From: Prochlorococcus sp. AG-311-J23
Lineage (GTDB): Bacteria; Cyanobacteriota; Cyanobacteriia; PCC-6307; Cyanobiaceae
Assembly: GCA_003284375.1 (NCBI GenBank)
Contig: QBVL01000001.1
Coordinates: forward strand, 102,482 to 166,481
DNA length: 64,000 nucleotides
Reading direction: 5' to 3'
In this document: piece by piece, positions 1 through 12,801 of the stretch
Layout of the letters: each line of letters starts with the position of its first letter
How positions within the stretch are numbered: position 1 is the stretch's first letter
Translations under genes and position numbers: made by a program
Notes under the pieces: model-generated
Seen by the model: only the letters and a program-made list of their open reading frames with translations
What the model was told of the DNA's origin: nothing
Databases searched by the model: none

Positions 1-1016
<1,016 letters not shown>

Positions 1017-1065
1017 CTAAAAAGCTATTGAATAAAAAAGGAGCGATATGCATAAAGATCACAAG

Positions 1066-1157
1066 ATTTCACTTTCCTTACACTGGTACAAACCAGATCA
1101 AGTTCAGAGGGTGTGATCTCAGCCATATAGCAAAGCGATATGGCACCCCTAGTGATA
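1066..1157 (-). promoter_or_regulatory. TPP (thi-box) riboswitch upstream of thiC
   Basis: Reverse complement reads actaggggtgcc...atggctgagatcacaccctctgaacttgatctggtttgtaccagtgtaaggaaagtga, matching the thi-box core (GGGGUGC, CUGAGA, CCCU-GAACCUGAUCUGG). Confidence 0.93.
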
Positions 1158-1219
1158 AATACAAATTAGCTCGAAATCCGGAACTAAACCCTAAAGTTTT
1201 TATAGATAAAATTTTCGAA

Positions 1220-1441
1220 TCAAAATTTTTGATCATTCATATCTTTTTTTATCTCTAAAAACAACATTCTGCGTCGACTAAATCTTCTAACCGCGCCAGT
1301 CAAAACCAATCCACTTCCAAAAGCTAAAGCAGGTATGGCTTGGACTTTATTTTTGCCCTCTCTATGCAAAAAACCTGTAATTGCTAATAAAATTAGCAAG
1401 GGTGCTGAAATTGAGATTAATGGGTTCCCAAATTTGTTCAT
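1220..1441 (-). CDS. Small hydrophobic protein (DUF3188-like)
   Basis: 73-aa ORF with hydrophobic segments; family from memory. Confidence 0.6.
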   Translation of the reverse strand: MNKFGNPLISISAPLLILLAITGFLHREGKNKVQAIPALAFGSGLVLTGAVRRFSRRRMLFLEIKKDMNDQKF

Positions 1442-1462
1442 ACAATCAAGCGTCTAGATGTC

Positions 1463-2638
1463 TTAGAGAGTTTTAGATGCCATGACTAATGTTTGAGACA
1501 AAATTTTTATTCCTAATTCCAGGCTTTTTTCATCCAAAGAAAAATATCCACTGTGCAATGGAGCACAACCTTGATCGCCAGCTACTCCTAATCTAAACAT
1601 GGTGCCTGGAACATCTTGCAAGAAGAAAGCAAAATCTTCAGCTCCTAGTGATGGATTTTCTAAATAAACAATGTTTTCTTGATCCATAAAATTTTTTGCA
1701 CAGGTAGATAACAAATTAGTCAGCTCTGGATCGTTATAAACTGGAGGCGCGATCGACTTGAATTTTATATTCGCCTTACCTCCATAATTAGAGGCTATAT
1801 TTTGTACTATTTCCTCAATCCATTGAGGCAAATTTTCATAAAGGCTTTTATCAAGACACCTTACTGTACCAAGAAGCTTAACCCTCTCAGCAATTACATT
1901 AAAAGCATTGCCTCCTGAAATCTTCCCAAAGCTAATAACTACTGGCTTAAGAGCATCCAAACGTCTACTAATAGCCTCTTGAAGTCCACTAATAACTTTT
2001 GCAGAAATCCAAATTGAATCTATGCCTTCATGTGGTCTAGCTCCATGCCCTCCATTGCCAATAATATCTATTTCCAATTCAGCCGCGGCGGCTGTAAAAG
2101 TACCAGGTCTTATTCCAATCTTGCCAACTGACAAATCGGGATAAACATGCACACCGAAGAGAGCTTGAACTCCTTCAAGAACTTTTTCAGCTCTCATCCA
2201 ATTTGCACCTTGAGCAATCTCTTCAGCAGGTTGAAAAATGATTCGGATTCGAGAATTTGTAAATTTGTTTTTTGCTAATACTTTAGCCACACCTAAACCA
2301 ATACAAGTATGTAAATCATGGCCACATGCATGCATCAGACCTTGAATTGAAGAAGAATAATCTAAATCTGTTCTCTCCTCTATTGGCAAAGCATCCATAT
2401 CAACTCGCAAGCCAACAACAGGTCCGTTTTTATTACCCATTTCAGCTACCACGCCCGTTTTGCCAACAGCTTCTTTTACTTCCCAACCTGATTTTCTTAG
2501 CTCACCTGCAACAAGAGCAGCAGTTTGATATTCCTGACCGCTTAGCTCTGGGTGAGCATGGAGATGACGACGTAATTGAATCAAATCAGGCAGCATATTC
2601 TTGGTTGAAGCGTCAATTTTTTTTTCTAAATCTTTCAT
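1463..2638 (-). CDS. M20-family amidohydrolase (N-acyl-amino acid / IAA-amino acid hydrolase-like)
   Basis: HPELSGQEYQTAALV, VGLRVDMDALPI, MHACGHDLHTCIGLG, IFQPAEE motifs. Confidence 0.9.
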   Translation of the reverse strand: MKDLEKKIDASTKNMLPDLIQLRRHLHAHPELSGQEYQTAALVAGELRKSGWEVKEAVGKTGVVAEMGNKNGPVVGLRVDMDALPIEERTDLDYSSSIQGLMHACGHDLHTCIGLGVAKVLAKNKFTNSRIRIIFQPAEEIAQGANWMRAEKVLEGVQALFGVHVYPDLSVGKIGIRPGTFTAAAAELEIDIIGNGGHGARPHEGIDSIWISAKVISGLQEAISRRLDALKPVVISFGKISGGNAFNVIAERVKLLGTVRCLDKSLYENLPQWIEEIVQNIASNYGGKANIKFKSIAPPVYNDPELTNLLSTCAKNFMDQENIVYLENPSLGAEDFAFFLQDVPGTMFRLGVAGDQGCAPLHSGYFSLDEKSLELGIKILSQTLVMASKTL

Positions 2639-3423
2639 TTATCGTCCAACGCAAGAAATGCAATCAAATCATTTGTAGGTCTTGGAGGCCAACGGCGAAT
2701 ATTCAACAACCAATCTTTCTCACGATATCGAATATCTAATCCAGCCGCCGCAGCCCAATTACTTTCAGCTTCACCTGAGAAGCCTTTACTCCATAGAAGA
2801 GCACTTAATGCTGCTCTCGCATCTGCAAACAAAGGATATTTACGGATTAATATTCTGATTTTCTTTTCAGCGAGTTCAATATCGCCCAATTGATAAATTG
2901 CAAGCGCCTCACTAGACCTAGCCATAGCTATAACATTATCTGAAGAGGCAGCTTGAGCAAACAAATTCTTCGCTTCTTTCCAATTATTCATGGAACCCAT
3001 CACATTACCTAAGTTATATAAAGCTGAAACATCTTTAGGATTAATGTCTAAAACATAGTTGTAATCTTTACTGGCGTCCTCCCAACGATGCAAGGCTTCT
3101 TCGGCAATTCCTCTGTTCAGATAAGGATCTAAATCTTCAGGCGAAATTTCAATAGCCCTAGTTTGATCTTTAATTGCTCCTTTAGGATCACCAAGAGCTA
3201 GACGAATATTACCTCTATTACTTAAGGCCGCCGCATCATCGGGGTATTCATTTAAGTAAGAGCTCCAATCTTTTTCAGCTCGAATGAAATCTCCTTCTTT
3301 ACTTTCTTGAAGAGCCTTCTCGAATAAAACTTTAGGAAGAACTTTGGCTTGGGTAGAAAATGGTACGAAAACAAAAAATATTGAAAGTAAAAGTAGTAAT
3401 TTAAAAACTCTTCCAGAAATCAT
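2635..3423 (-). CDS. TPR repeat protein with N-terminal signal/TM segment
   Basis: Tandem TPR units ([33 protein letters not shown]) after a hydrophobic N-terminus. Confidence 0.85.
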   Translation of the reverse strand: MISGRVFKLLLLLSIFFVFVPFSTQAKVLPKVLFEKALQESKEGDFIRAEKDWSSYLNEYPDDAAALSNRGNIRLALGDPKGAIKDQTRAIEISPEDLDPYLNRGIAEEALHRWEDASKDYNYVLDINPKDVSALYNLGNVMGSMNNWKEAKNLFAQAASSDNVIAMARSSEALAIYQLGDIELAEKKIRILIRKYPLFADARAALSALLWSKGFSGEAESNWAAAAGLDIRYREKDWLLNIRRWPPRPTNDLIAFLALDDK

Positions 3424-4514
3424 GTATCTATATTATTTGAGGAGGTTAGCAAATAATGTTTTTCAGCTGCTGGAGTAACAACCCTTCCCCTAGAAGTTCT
3501 CTGCAAAAAACCAATTTGCATTAAATAAGGCTCAACCACAGTTTCAAGCGTGGTTGAATCCTCTCCAAGTGCAGCAGCCAAAGTCTCAAGTCCGACTGGG
3601 CCGCCTTGATATTGATTAACTAACAAACCTAAATAACTTCTATCTGTTGCATCTAAACCTCTTTGATCCACACGATGTAGATCAAGTGCATCGTTGACAA
3701 TTTCAATATCAATCTTTTTAAAAGAAGAATGCACTTCTGCATAATCTCTTACTCTTCGAATCAGCCTATTTGCAATTCGGGGAGTACCTCGACTTCTTTT
3801 GGCTAATTGATGAGAGGCTTCCTCTGAAATTAATAAATTAATGAGTTTTGCAGATCTTTTAATGATATTTTCAAGATCTAAATAATTGTAAAAATCTAGT
3901 CGCTGCGTTATGCCAAAACGATCTCGCATAGGGGAGCTTAATGCTGCAGGTTTAGTCGTAGCACCTACTAAGGTAAAAGGTGGTATTTCGATTGATCGCA
4001 TTCTCGAAGAAGTACCCTTCCCTATAGTTAAATCTAATCTTCTATCTTCCATCGCTGGATACAAAAGTTCCTGTGATACTCGATTTAATCTGTGAATCTC
4101 ATCAACAAAAATCAATTCACGTGGCTGCATATTAATCAATAATCCAACAATATCCCTTGGCCGTTCAAGAGCAGGAGCGCTTGTAACTCTGGCTTTAACC
4201 CCCAATTCCTCGGCAATAACAAGAGCCATGGTAGTTTTACCCAATCCTGGTGGCCCGTAAAGCATTAAATGATCAAGTGCTTCACCTCTTTTTAATGATG
4301 CTTTGACTGAAATCTCAAGAACTTTTTTTAATTCGGATTGACCTACAAAATCATTAAAAGATTTAGGCCTGAGTGAATCTTGTTGAGATGATTTAAGCTC
4401 CTCCTTTAAAAGACTGGGACCAACCAATCTCTCCTTTCCTTTATCATTAGGAAGAGAGGAATGATTAGTAATTGAAGACACAATTGCCATGAACGAAGGG
4501 TAGTGGCATCTCAA
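3420..4514 (-). CDS. ruvB: Holliday junction DNA helicase RuvB
   Basis: [54 protein letters not shown]; the true start may be the internal M near 4490. Confidence 0.97.
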   Translation of the reverse strand: MRCHYPSFMAIVSSITNHSSLPNDKGKERLVGPSLLKEELKSSQQDSLRPKSFNDFVGQSELKKVLEISVKASLKRGEALDHLMLYGPPGLGKTTMALVIAEELGVKARVTSAPALERPRDIVGLLINMQPRELIFVDEIHRLNRVSQELLYPAMEDRRLDLTIGKGTSSRMRSIEIPPFTLVGATTKPAALSSPMRDRFGITQRLDFYNYLDLENIIKRSAKLINLLISEEASHQLAKRSRGTPRIANRLIRRVRDYAEVHSSFKKIDIEIVNDALDLHRVDQRGLDATDRSYLGLLVNQYQGGPVGLETLAAALGEDSTTLETVVEPYLMQIGFLQRTSRGRVVTPAAEKHYLLTSSNNIDT

Positions 4515-4537
4515 CTAAAATGGAGGAAAATTGAAGA

Positions 4538-5035
4538 ATGAGCAAAAAAGAAAAGAAAAAGTCCAAAAAAGATTCCTCAGTTGATAGAAATCGTCGATTA
4601 GCAGAAAATCGACAAGCAAGATATGAATATGAAATCCTAGAAACACTTGAAACTGGATTAGAGCTTCTTGGAACAGAAGTTAAATCAATTAGAGCTGGAA
4701 AAGTAAATTTAAAAGATGGATTTTGTCTAATTAAAAAAGATCAAATTCAACTTCATAATGTTCATATATCACCTCATAATCATGCAGGTAAATTTTTCAA
4801 TCACGAACCACTGAGAATCAAAAAACTTCTTGCACATCGAAAAGAAATCGAGAAATTAAAAATCAACTTAGATAGAAAGGGTTTAACAATAGTACCTTTA
4901 AGTCTTTATCTCAAAGGCTCATGGATCAAGTTAAAAATAGGTATAGGCAAAGGAAGGAAGCTTCATGACAAAAGAGAGCGAGAAAAGATTAATGACTCAA
5001 AAAGAGATTTAGCTAATGCTCTAAAACGTTTTTAA
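4538..5035 (+). CDS. smpB: SsrA-binding protein SmpB
   Basis: [45 protein letters not shown]. Confidence 0.97.
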   Translation: MSKKEKKKSKKDSSVDRNRRLAENRQARYEYEILETLETGLELLGTEVKSIRAGKVNLKDGFCLIKKDQIQLHNVHISPHNHAGKFFNHEPLRIKKLLAHRKEIEKLKINLDRKGLTIVPLSLYLKGSWIKLKIGIGKGRKLHDKREREKINDSKRDLANALKRF

Positions 5036-5097
5036 AAGAAAAAATTATTAGTTTTTATTCGAATTTTCGTAAAAAATCAAACTTTAATAATCCTTTC

Positions 5098-5349
5098 TCA
5101 TGTGACATCCAAACTAACATTTTCTGGTGGGGGTGTTGGATCAGGATCAGCAATGAGCATGTGTTGTAAAACGATTTCAGGACGCTCGCTATCTCTCCAT
5201 CTAATTCGATAAGCAGGCATTTTTGTGCCCCTGCTTGTCGTTTGCTCAACCGGTTCCATAACCCAACCGCGTCTTGAACGCCCTTGGGGGTTCCTTTTCA
5301 CAACAGCATCTGCATGCTTGAAACGGAAACCAACTCTCTCGCCACTCAT
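5098..5349 (-). CDS. Conserved hypothetical small protein
   Basis: 83-aa ORF, GERVGFRFKHADAVVKRNPQGRSRRGWVMEPVEQ, fits between smpB and lysS. Confidence 0.65.
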   Translation of the reverse strand: MSGERVGFRFKHADAVVKRNPQGRSRRGWVMEPVEQTTSRGTKMPAYRIRWRDSERPEIVLQHMLIADPDPTPPPENVSLDVT

Positions 5350-5390
5350 CTGAACAAAATACTTACTCGCCTATTATCCACTCTGATGGG

Positions 5391-6911
5391 TCACTTTCCA
5401 GTTTGTTTTAAATTTGATTCTGGTCGTAAAAGTGGAAATGCTATGACATCTCTTATGGAAGGACTATCCGTCAACAGCATTACAAATCTATCTATTCCTA
5501 TTCCTAGACCTCCTGTTGGAGGCATTCCTACTTCAAGAGCATTGATAAAATCCTCATCCAAGCTTTGAGCCTCAAGATCGCCTGCTTCCTTTTTCTCTTG
5601 CTGTAAAAGTAAACGTTCTCTTTGATCAATAGGGTCTATTAATTCGCTAAAAGCATTAGCAATTTCTCTTCCAACAATAAAAAGTTCAAATCTTTCAACT
5701 AAACCTTTTTTGGTCCTGTGTTTTCTAGCCAATGGAGAAATCTCAATTGGATAATCCATCACAAACGTGGGTTGAACCAGTTCAGACTCTACCGCTTGCT
5801 CAAAAGCTTCATTTAATAGGAATCCGACATTATCGGCATTATCGGGCACTTGAAGCCCCTTTCGACGCATTTCAGCCCTGGCAAAATCAACATTGTCTCC
5901 AAACGATTCAAAATCAATTCCAGTAAATTCCTTAACCAAATCATGCATCGTGGCCCTTCTCCAAGGAGGTTGCAAATCTATTTTTTGCTCTTGATAATTA
6001 ATTTTGGTCGATCCACAAATCTTTTCGCAAACTGACGAAAGCAAGTCTTCCGTTAAATCCATCATGTCGAAATAATCTGAAAAGGCCTCATAAATTTCAA
6101 CAGATGTAAATTCAGGATTATGCCTAGTGCTAATTCCTTCATTTCTAAAAATTCTTCCAAGTTCATAGACCTTTTGAAATCCACCAACCACAAGTCTTTT
6201 AAGATGCAATTCTGTTGCAATCCTCAAATACAAAGGCAAATCGAGTGTGTTGTGATGAGTTATGAAAGGCCTTGCATCCGCTCCTCCAGCTTCTGATTGT
6301 AAAACTGGGGTCTCGATTTCAAGAAAGTCTTTTTCATCTAACCATCGTCTAATTGAACTAACTAATAAAGCCCTAGTTCGAAAAGTTTTTCTTGACTGCG
6401 GATTCACAATTAAATCTAAATATCTTTGTCTATACCGCTTTTCTACATCTGCAAGTCCATGCCATTTATCTGGTAGGGGTTGCAAAGATTTTGATAGCAT
6501 TGACCATCCAAAAACCTTTATTGAAAGTTCACCTCTATCAGTTCTTCTTAATATTCCACTGACTCCTATCCAATCACCAGAATCAACGAGAGAGGTAATG
6601 TTCTCAAAATTATTCTTTGGATTCTCACTTTCTTCATTACGATTTAAGGTTGCCTTTTCCAAAAAAAGCTGAACTGTGCCTGTTTCATCGGCAAGAGTAA
6701 AAAAAGCAAGTTTTCCCATCACTCTTCTCGAAGTTACTCGCCCTGCGATAGATACTTCGTCTTTTTTTTCTTCGCCATTTGGCAAGTCTTTATATTTTTC
6801 CTGCAAAATAACGGCAGAGTCAGTTGGTCTAAAATTCAAACCATAGGGACCTTGACCAAGGTTTTTTAGTGCTTTTGCCTTCTCAAGGCGGGTATCTCTT
6901 AATTCAGACAA
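5391..6911 (-). CDS. lysS: Lysyl-tRNA synthetase (class II)
   Basis: [62 protein letters not shown]. Confidence 0.97.
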   Translation of the reverse strand: MSELRDTRLEKAKALKNLGQGPYGLNFRPTDSAVILQEKYKDLPNGEEKKDEVSIAGRVTSRRVMGKLAFFTLADETGTVQLFLEKATLNRNEESENPKNNFENITSLVDSGDWIGVSGILRRTDRGELSIKVFGWSMLSKSLQPLPDKWHGLADVEKRYRQRYLDLIVNPQSRKTFRTRALLVSSIRRWLDEKDFLEIETPVLQSEAGGADARPFITHHNTLDLPLYLRIATELHLKRLVVGGFQKVYELGRIFRNEGISTRHNPEFTSVEIYEAFSDYFDMMDLTEDLLSSVCEKICGSTKINYQEQKIDLQPPWRRATMHDLVKEFTGIDFESFGDNVDFARAEMRRKGLQVPDNADNVGFLLNEAFEQAVESELVQPTFVMDYPIEISPLARKHRTKKGLVERFELFIVGREIANAFSELIDPIDQRERLLLQQEKKEAGDLEAQSLDEDFINALEVGMPPTGGLGIGIDRFVMLLTDSPSIRDVIAFPLLRPESNLKQTGK

Positions 6912-6980
6912 GGCAATGGGTACATACAGCAGGATTAAACAATTTCAAATGCAAACCTATCAATTTTGAGCTATTAATCT

Positions 6981-7721
6981 TTAACTGGCAATAGCAGTAG
7001 GAAATTCCCCAGTTCTTTGAGAAGCATAGCCAATACCTCTTACAGTTAAAATCAATTCTGGATTCCTTGGATCAGGTTCAAGCTTGCCTCTTAAGCGAGC
7101 TACATAGACATCCACAACTCTTAAATCTGCCGCTCTTCTGGGAGGGTAACCCCAAAGCTGTTCCAAAATTTCTGCTCGTGGTACAACACGACCAGGGTCA
7201 CGAAATAATAATTCCAGCAAGCTAAATTCTGTATATGTAAGCCCTATCCTTTCTCCTCCTCTACTGACTTGCCTTCTATTAGTGTCTACAACCAGATCAC
7301 CAAGCTTCATCACTCCTTGACCTGATGGAACCTCTCTGGGCTCATCAACAGTCGGAGCAGGTCCGACTCTTCTCAAAATTGTCGCAATTCTTGCTTCTAA
7401 CTCCTTTGGGCTGAATGGTTTAGCTAGGTAATCATCAGCGCCTAAATCCAAACCTGCGACTCTTTCTGAAATCGCTTCAAGAGCAGTCAAGAAAATTATT
7501 GGAACACAAGACTCTGCTCTTATTCTTCGACAAACTGCAAAGCCATCCATCTTAGGGAGCATGACATCCAGAACCACTAAGTCTGGTGCTTCTCTGTGAA
7601 AAACCTCTAGCGCTTGTTCCCCATCCTGTGCAGATAAAACTTTATAACCAGCAAGATTTAGTCTTGTAACCAAGACTTTCAACACTGCTGGTTCATCATC
7701 AACAACCAAAATGCAGGTCAT
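6981..7721 (-). CDS. rpaB: OmpR-family response regulator, RpaB-like
   Basis: Receiver domain ILVVDDEPAVLKVLVTRL...VVLDVMLPKMDGF plus winged-helix C-terminus; closer to RpaB than RpaA by eye. Confidence 0.7.
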   Translation of the reverse strand: MTCILVVDDEPAVLKVLVTRLNLAGYKVLSAQDGEQALEVFHREAPDLVVLDVMLPKMDGFAVCRRIRAESCVPIIFLTALEAISERVAGLDLGADDYLAKPFSPKELEARIATILRRVGPAPTVDEPREVPSGQGVMKLGDLVVDTNRRQVSRGGERIGLTYTEFSLLELLFRDPGRVVPRAEILEQLWGYPPRRAADLRVVDVYVARLRGKLEPDPRNPELILTVRGIGYASQRTGEFPTAIAS

Positions 7722-7900
7722 GAGATTAGCTGTTTCTTTAGTGACAGGACCATCGAAATTTTATGTCGACATGGCTTATTGTTATATGACGATATCATCT
7801 TCAAGTAAGGTATTCAAAGCCATTTGACTAATCTAAAAGACAGAGTCCCCACTAATAAATAAGTATTTATTCTATTTTTAAAGCTTTAAAAAATTTTTCA

Positions 7901-8401
7901 TTAGTTTTTTTTATAAGTAAGAAGAAGCCATGAGGAGAAAAATGGGGCAACTAATCCAGTAATTATGACCTCGGAAATTAATACAAAAATAGACCATGAA
8001 TGAAACCAATTATTTCTCAAGACGCTATAAAAAAAAATTTTTTGAATCCAAATAGAAAAGCCAACAAAAGCAGTTCCCAAAATAGCCATCAAACCAATAT
8101 TTAGAAATAATTCAATTTTTTTATTATGCAATCTATATGTACTCCAGACAACAGATAAAAGTAGTAAAGATGGAACATAAGAAACATCATCAATTGTAAA
8201 AGAATCTATAAAGACACCCAACCAAACTGCAGCTATGGAAGACTTCAAACGACTATTTCGAAGAGAAAAAGGCAACAATAAGATAACAGGCCAACATGGA
8301 GTTATTCCATTTATCTTAAGCCAATCAGGAGCTGTGATTATACAAAATTGTAAACAAATTAAAATCAAAAATATTAATATGTTTTTATTATTTTTGAGCA
8401 T
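7901..8401 (-). CDS. mreD: Rod shape-determining protein MreD-like membrane protein
   Basis: Multi-TM protein immediately downstream of mreB-mreC. Confidence 0.7.
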   Translation of the reverse strand: MLKNNKNILIFLILICLQFCIITAPDWLKINGITPCWPVILLLPFSLRNSRLKSSIAAVWLGVFIDSFTIDDVSYVPSLLLLSVVWSTYRLHNKKIELFLNIGLMAILGTAFVGFSIWIQKIFFYSVLRNNWFHSWSIFVLISEVIITGLVAPFFSSWLLLTYKKN

Positions 8402-9143
8402 TATTTTTCAAGATTTGAACCCAATCGATCGCCTCAGGTGATGCAGTTAATTGAACTATTGCATATGGAGATGGCAAGGCTTTTTCATTCACAGACTTAA
8501 CAACTCCAATTGTTAAGTTCGGGGGTAATAAAGTACTTGCTGGAGATGTAGTAACAGCATCTCCAATTCTAGCTAAACTGTTTTTATTTAAGAAAATTAA
8601 TTTTGGTCTATTTGTACCCATCCCAGTCAAAATCCCATGGTGCTGAGTGCGATCAATCCAAGCTCCTACCTGATGACCAGGATCAGTCAACAATCTAACT
8701 CTTGCGGTCAGTGGAGTTACGCTGTCAATTAGACCAATTAAGCCGCCTGGACCAATTACTGTTAGTCCTTTTAAAACACCATCTTTTGAGCCCTTGTTAA
8801 TTTCTAACTGTTGCCACCAATTTCTTGAAGATCGTGATATCACAGCAGCTGAAATTCTTTGACCAGTATTAAAGTCTTTTAAAGAAAGAGCTCTTCTTAA
8901 ACGAGTATTATCTTCTTCAAGTAATTTTAATCGAATGCTTCTTTCAACATTATCTCCTTCCTTAATCCACTCGCGTTGAGCTGTACCTGGGAGTATGGGT
9001 TTTAGTAAAACAGAGTATAAATCTAAGTATCCTGCTCCTTTTGACCAACGAATCCCAAATAATAAAGCTCCAGATAAAAATATTACCCAAAACCTTCCTC
9101 TTAAAAGCAAATTAAAAGCTATTTGCTTTCGGGATTTAATCAT
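8388..9143 (-). CDS. mreC: Rod shape-determining protein MreC
   Basis: AAVISRSSRNWWQQLEINKGSKDGVLKGLTVIGPGGLIGLI. Confidence 0.92.
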   Translation of the reverse strand: MIKSRKQIAFNLLLRGRFWVIFLSGALLFGIRWSKGAGYLDLYSVLLKPILPGTAQREWIKEGDNVERSIRLKLLEEDNTRLRRALSLKDFNTGQRISAAVISRSSRNWWQQLEINKGSKDGVLKGLTVIGPGGLIGLIDSVTPLTARVRLLTDPGHQVGAWIDRTQHHGILTGMGTNRPKLIFLNKNSLARIGDAVTTSPASTLLPPNLTIGVVKSVNEKALPSPYAIVQLTASPEAIDWVQILKNNAQK

Positions 9144-9146
9144 TAT

Positions 9147-10208
9147 TCAATCTCTAATTACATTCCTAGCAAAATCAGGCGTATCTAAAACTCTTCGCAT
9201 TGATTTAAAATCATCTAGAACCAAACCACAGCCGTTTACGACACAAAGTAATGGCTCCTCCGCTACGTGAGTAAAAATTCCTGTTTCATGACTTAATAGA
9301 TCACTAATTCCTCTAACTAGAGCCCCGCCTCCGGCAAGCATAATTCCCCTATCAACAATGTCTGCCGCTAGTTCGGGTGGAGTTCTTTCTAGAGTTCTTT
9401 TTACCGCATCAACAATCTTATTCAAAGGCTCTGACATGGCTTCGCGTAAATCGCCTGCTTTCAAGTTAATTGATCGAGGCAAACCTGAAAGTAAATGTAG
9501 TCCTCTTACATCTATTGATTGCAAATCAAATTCATTAGATGGAAAAGCTGATCCAATTTTAATTTTTATCTCTTCAGCTGTTCTCTCGCCAACAACTAAA
9601 TTATGTACTTTTTTTAAATAGGTTGCGATGGAATCATTGAGTTCATCGCCTGCAATTCTCACAGATTCACTTAAGACTGTCCCGCCAAGACTTAAAACAG
9701 CTACTTCAGTAGTTCCTCCACCAATATCAACAATCATTGTGCCTATAGGCTCTGTCACTGGCAAAGAAGCTCCAATCGCAGCTGCAACAGGTTCGTCAAT
9801 CAAATGCACCTCTCTTGCTCCCGCGAGACCAGCCTCGCGCACTGCTCGTCTTTCTACGCCAGTCACGCCACTGGGAATACCAACTACTAGTCGAGGTGCA
9901 ATTATTCCGCGGCCCTCATTGCATTTTTGAATAAATGTCTTAAGCATTTGCTCAGCCGCATCAAAGTCGGCTATTACACCATCCCGAAGCGGCCGAACGG
10001 CACGAATATTTCCTGGTGTTCGCCCTAACATTAATTTCGCTTCATCGCCCACTGCAAGAGGGATCCCCTCTTCCAAGTCCATTGCTACAACCGAAGGTTC
10101 TTGCAGGACGATTCCCTTGCCAGAAACATAAATCAAGGTATTTGCTGTACCTAAATCAATCCCAATATCCCGGGAGAATTTGAAACGGTTAAAAAACACG
10201 GATTTCAA
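9147..10208 (-). CDS. mreB: Actin-like protein MreB
   Basis: RDIGIDLGTANTLIYVSGKGIVLQEPSVVAMD, IGTMIVDIGGGTTEVAVLSLGG. Confidence 0.98.
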   Translation of the reverse strand: MKSVFFNRFKFSRDIGIDLGTANTLIYVSGKGIVLQEPSVVAMDLEEGIPLAVGDEAKLMLGRTPGNIRAVRPLRDGVIADFDAAEQMLKTFIQKCNEGRGIIAPRLVVGIPSGVTGVERRAVREAGLAGAREVHLIDEPVAAAIGASLPVTEPIGTMIVDIGGGTTEVAVLSLGGTVLSESVRIAGDELNDSIATYLKKVHNLVVGERTAEEIKIKIGSAFPSNEFDLQSIDVRGLHLLSGLPRSINLKAGDLREAMSEPLNKIVDAVKRTLERTPPELAADIVDRGIMLAGGGALVRGISDLLSHETGIFTHVAEEPLLCVVNGCGLVLDDFKSMRRVLDTPDFARNVIRD

Positions 10209-10281
10209 TCATTTGAGCCATCATAAAGAGAGTTGAACTAAGATAGATATATCATTTAGCAACCAGTAAATAGAGGAAGTA

Positions 10282-10674
10282 ATGATGGCAATAAATTCAG
10301 TCACTCTTGTTGGCAGAGCAGGAAGAGATCCTGAAGTTAGATATTTTGAATCTGGAACTGTAGTAGCAAATCTAACAATGGCTGTAAATAGAAGGAATCG
10401 CAACGATGAACCAGATTGGTTCAATCTAGAAATTTGGGGAAAGCAAGCCCAAGTAGCTGCTGATTATGTAAAAAAAGGCTCTTTGATAGGCATCACTGGT
10501 AGCTTCAAATTGGATAGTTGGAAGGATCGTAATACTGGAGAGGATAGAAATAAGCCAGTTGTTAGAGTTGATCGTCTTGAATTATTAGGATCCAAAAGAG
10601 ATTCAGAAAATAGTAATTTTCAAAACAACAATTTTAATCAGCAACCAAGTAATAACGACGAAATTCCATTTTAA
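10282..10674 (+). CDS. ssb: Single-stranded DNA-binding protein
   Basis: INSVTLVGRAGRDPEVRYFESGTVVANLTMAVNRR and acidic DEIPF tail. Confidence 0.95.
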   Translation: MMAINSVTLVGRAGRDPEVRYFESGTVVANLTMAVNRRNRNDEPDWFNLEIWGKQAQVAADYVKKGSLIGITGSFKLDSWKDRNTGEDRNKPVVRVDRLELLGSKRDSENSNFQNNNFNQQPSNNDEIPF

Positions 10675-10683
10675 AATATCTTT

Positions 10684-11340
10684 TTAATTGTTAATTAATT
10701 TACGGAGAGTTTTATAAATTAAAGTTATCAAAGCTGCAGAAATAGTTAAGATGATGATTATCTTAAATATACTTGAGAAAGGACTAATCAAAGTTTCAAT
10801 ATTTGCATAATTATCCCCTAAATAGAATCCTGTAATTGTTAAAAACAACGTCCAAATCAAGCTTCCTGCGGTTGTCCAAATTAGAAAAGGAGTGATAGGC
10901 ATTAACTCAACCCCTGCTGGAACTGAAATCAAAGTACGAATTCCAGGTACTAATCTTCCCCAGAAGACTAAAGAAACTCCATACCTGTTGAACCATTTAC
11001 GACTGCGAGCAAGTTCCTGAGGCTTAATTCCAAGCCAACGTCCATTCTTCTCAAGCCATTTCTCAAGTCTTTCTTCATTCACTAATCTGCCAATTCCATA
11101 CCAAGGCAACGCCCCAATAACAGTTCCGATTAAACCTGCTAAAACAACTGGTAAAAAATCTAATTGACCTTGAGACACATAAAAGCCTCCAAGAGGCATA
11201 ATCAACTCCGAAGGAATTGGCGGAATTAGGTTTTCCAAAAACATTGCCAATAAGATCGCCCCATAACCAATCCACTGATTGGTCTCAACTGCATTTCCTA
11301 TAAATACTGGTAAAGAAGAAATAAATTCAGATATTTCCAT
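10684..11340 (-). CDS. DedA-family membrane protein
   Basis: AMFLENLIPPIPSELIMPLGGF, FWGRLVPGIRTLISVPAG. Confidence 0.9.
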   Translation of the reverse strand: MEISEFISSLPVFIGNAVETNQWIGYGAILLAMFLENLIPPIPSELIMPLGGFYVSQGQLDFLPVVLAGLIGTVIGALPWYGIGRLVNEERLEKWLEKNGRWLGIKPQELARSRKWFNRYGVSLVFWGRLVPGIRTLISVPAGVELMPITPFLIWTTAGSLIWTLFLTITGFYLGDNYANIETLISPFSSIFKIIIILTISAALITLIYKTLRKLINN

Positions 11341-11364
11341 TTAGTTTCAACTGTTTAAATAAAA

Positions 11365-12798
11365 TCAATAACGATATTGCTCTGTCTTGTAGGGACCTTC
11401 GATTGGAACATTAATATATTCAGCTTGCTCTTGAGTTAACTTAGTTAACTTTGCTCCAATCTTATCTAGATGAAGAACAGCCACCATTTCATCTAAATGT
11501 TTGGGCAAGACATAAACTTTGTTCAAATATTTAACGCCATATTTAAATAGTTCAATTTGAGCTAATACTTGATTAGTAAAAGAATTACTCATAACAAAAC
11601 TAGGATGACCAGTTGCACATCCAAGATTAACTAATCTCCCTTCTGCTAGAAGAATAATTTTGTTACCGCTTGGTAAAGTTATGTGATCTACTTGGGGTTT
11701 AATATTTTCCCATTCATAAGACTTTAAAGAGGAAACCTCTATTTCATTATCAAAATGGCCAATATTACAAACAATCGATTCATTCTTCATCCTAATCAAA
11801 TGCTCATGACGAATCACTTGGAAATTTCCAGTGGCAGTAACAAAAATATCTACATCTTCCACCACTTCATTTAATCTCACAACTCTATAACCCTCCATTG
11901 CGGCTTGAAGAGCACATATTGGATCTATCTCAGCAATCATTACTGTCGCGCCTAAACCCCTTAAAGACTGCGCAGAACCTTTTCCAACATCTCCATATCC
12001 CATAACAAGGGCTACCTTGCCAGCCACCATGACATCTGTAGCTCTTTTGATTCCATCCACCAAGGACTCTCGGCAACCATAAAGATTATCAAACTTACTT
12101 TTAGTCACAGAATCATTTACGTTGATTGCTGGGAAAACAAGTTCTCCATTTTTTTCCATTTGGTAAAGCCGAGCTACACCTGTTGTGGTTTCCTCAGTAA
12201 TTCCTTTGATAAAAGATTTAGCTTTTGAATAAAAAGTTGGATCTTGTGAAAGTTTTTTCTTAATGGAAGCAAATAATGCAATTTCCTCTTCATTTGAAGG
12301 GTTATTAAGAACTGAAATATCTTCTTCCGCTTTGCTCCCAAGAATAATCAATCCAGTCGCATCACCACCATCGTCAAGAATCATATTTGCAGATTCACCA
12401 TCTCTCCACTCAAAAATTTTATGGGTATATTCCCAGTATTCATCTAAAGTCTCACCCTTCTTGGCAAATACTGGGACTCCTGAATTTGCAATAGCTGCAG
12501 CAGCATGATCCTGAGTGGAAAAAATATTACATGAAGCCCATCTCACTTTCGCACCAAGTTCAACGAGAGTCTCAATAAGAACTCCTGTTTGAATAGTCAT
12601 GTGGAGACTACCTGCTATGAAAGCCCCTTTTAAAGGTTTTTGGGATCCATATTTTTTTCTCAGTGCCATTAAACCAGGCATTTCTGTTTCAGCGATCAAA
12701 AGTTCTTTTCGCCCGAATTCTGCTTCGGTTATATCGTTAACTACGTAATCAGTATTATTCTCAATACTGTTGAGATTTGACTTGGTTGCTGCGAACAT
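11365..12798 (-). CDS. ahcY: Adenosylhomocysteinase
   Basis: [50 protein letters not shown]-terminus. Confidence 0.98.
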   Translation of the reverse strand: MFAATKSNLNSIENNTDYVVNDITEAEFGRKELLIAETEMPGLMALRKKYGSQKPLKGAFIAGSLHMTIQTGVLIETLVELGAKVRWASCNIFSTQDHAAAAIANSGVPVFAKKGETLDEYWEYTHKIFEWRDGESANMILDDGGDATGLIILGSKAEEDISVLNNPSNEEEIALFASIKKKLSQDPTFYSKAKSFIKGITEETTTGVARLYQMEKNGELVFPAINVNDSVTKSKFDNLYGCRESLVDGIKRATDVMVAGKVALVMGYGDVGKGSAQSLRGLGATVMIAEIDPICALQAAMEGYRVVRLNEVVEDVDIFVTATGNFQVIRHEHLIRMKNESIVCNIGHFDNEIEVSSLKSYEWENIKPQVDHITLPSGNKIILLAEGRLVNLGCATGHPSFVMSNSFTNQVLAQIELFKYGVKYLNKVYVLPKHLDEMVAVLHLDKIGAKLTKLTQEQAEYINVPIEGPYKTEQYRY

Positions 12799-12801
12799 AA
12801 G

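Noticed and set aside
1028-1258. 76-aa plus-strand ORF upstream of thiC
   Set aside because: It lies antisense to the TPP riboswitch; the apparent coding is coincidental
2326-2739. 137-aa plus-strand ORF
   Set aside because: Antisense across the amidohydrolase/TPR gene junction; Gln/Leu-rich artefact
5055-5249. 64-aa minus-strand ORF
   Set aside because: Overlaps the better-supported conserved ORF 5098-5349 in another frame
6262-6672. 136-aa plus-strand ORF
   Set aside because: Antisense to lysS; no family resemblance
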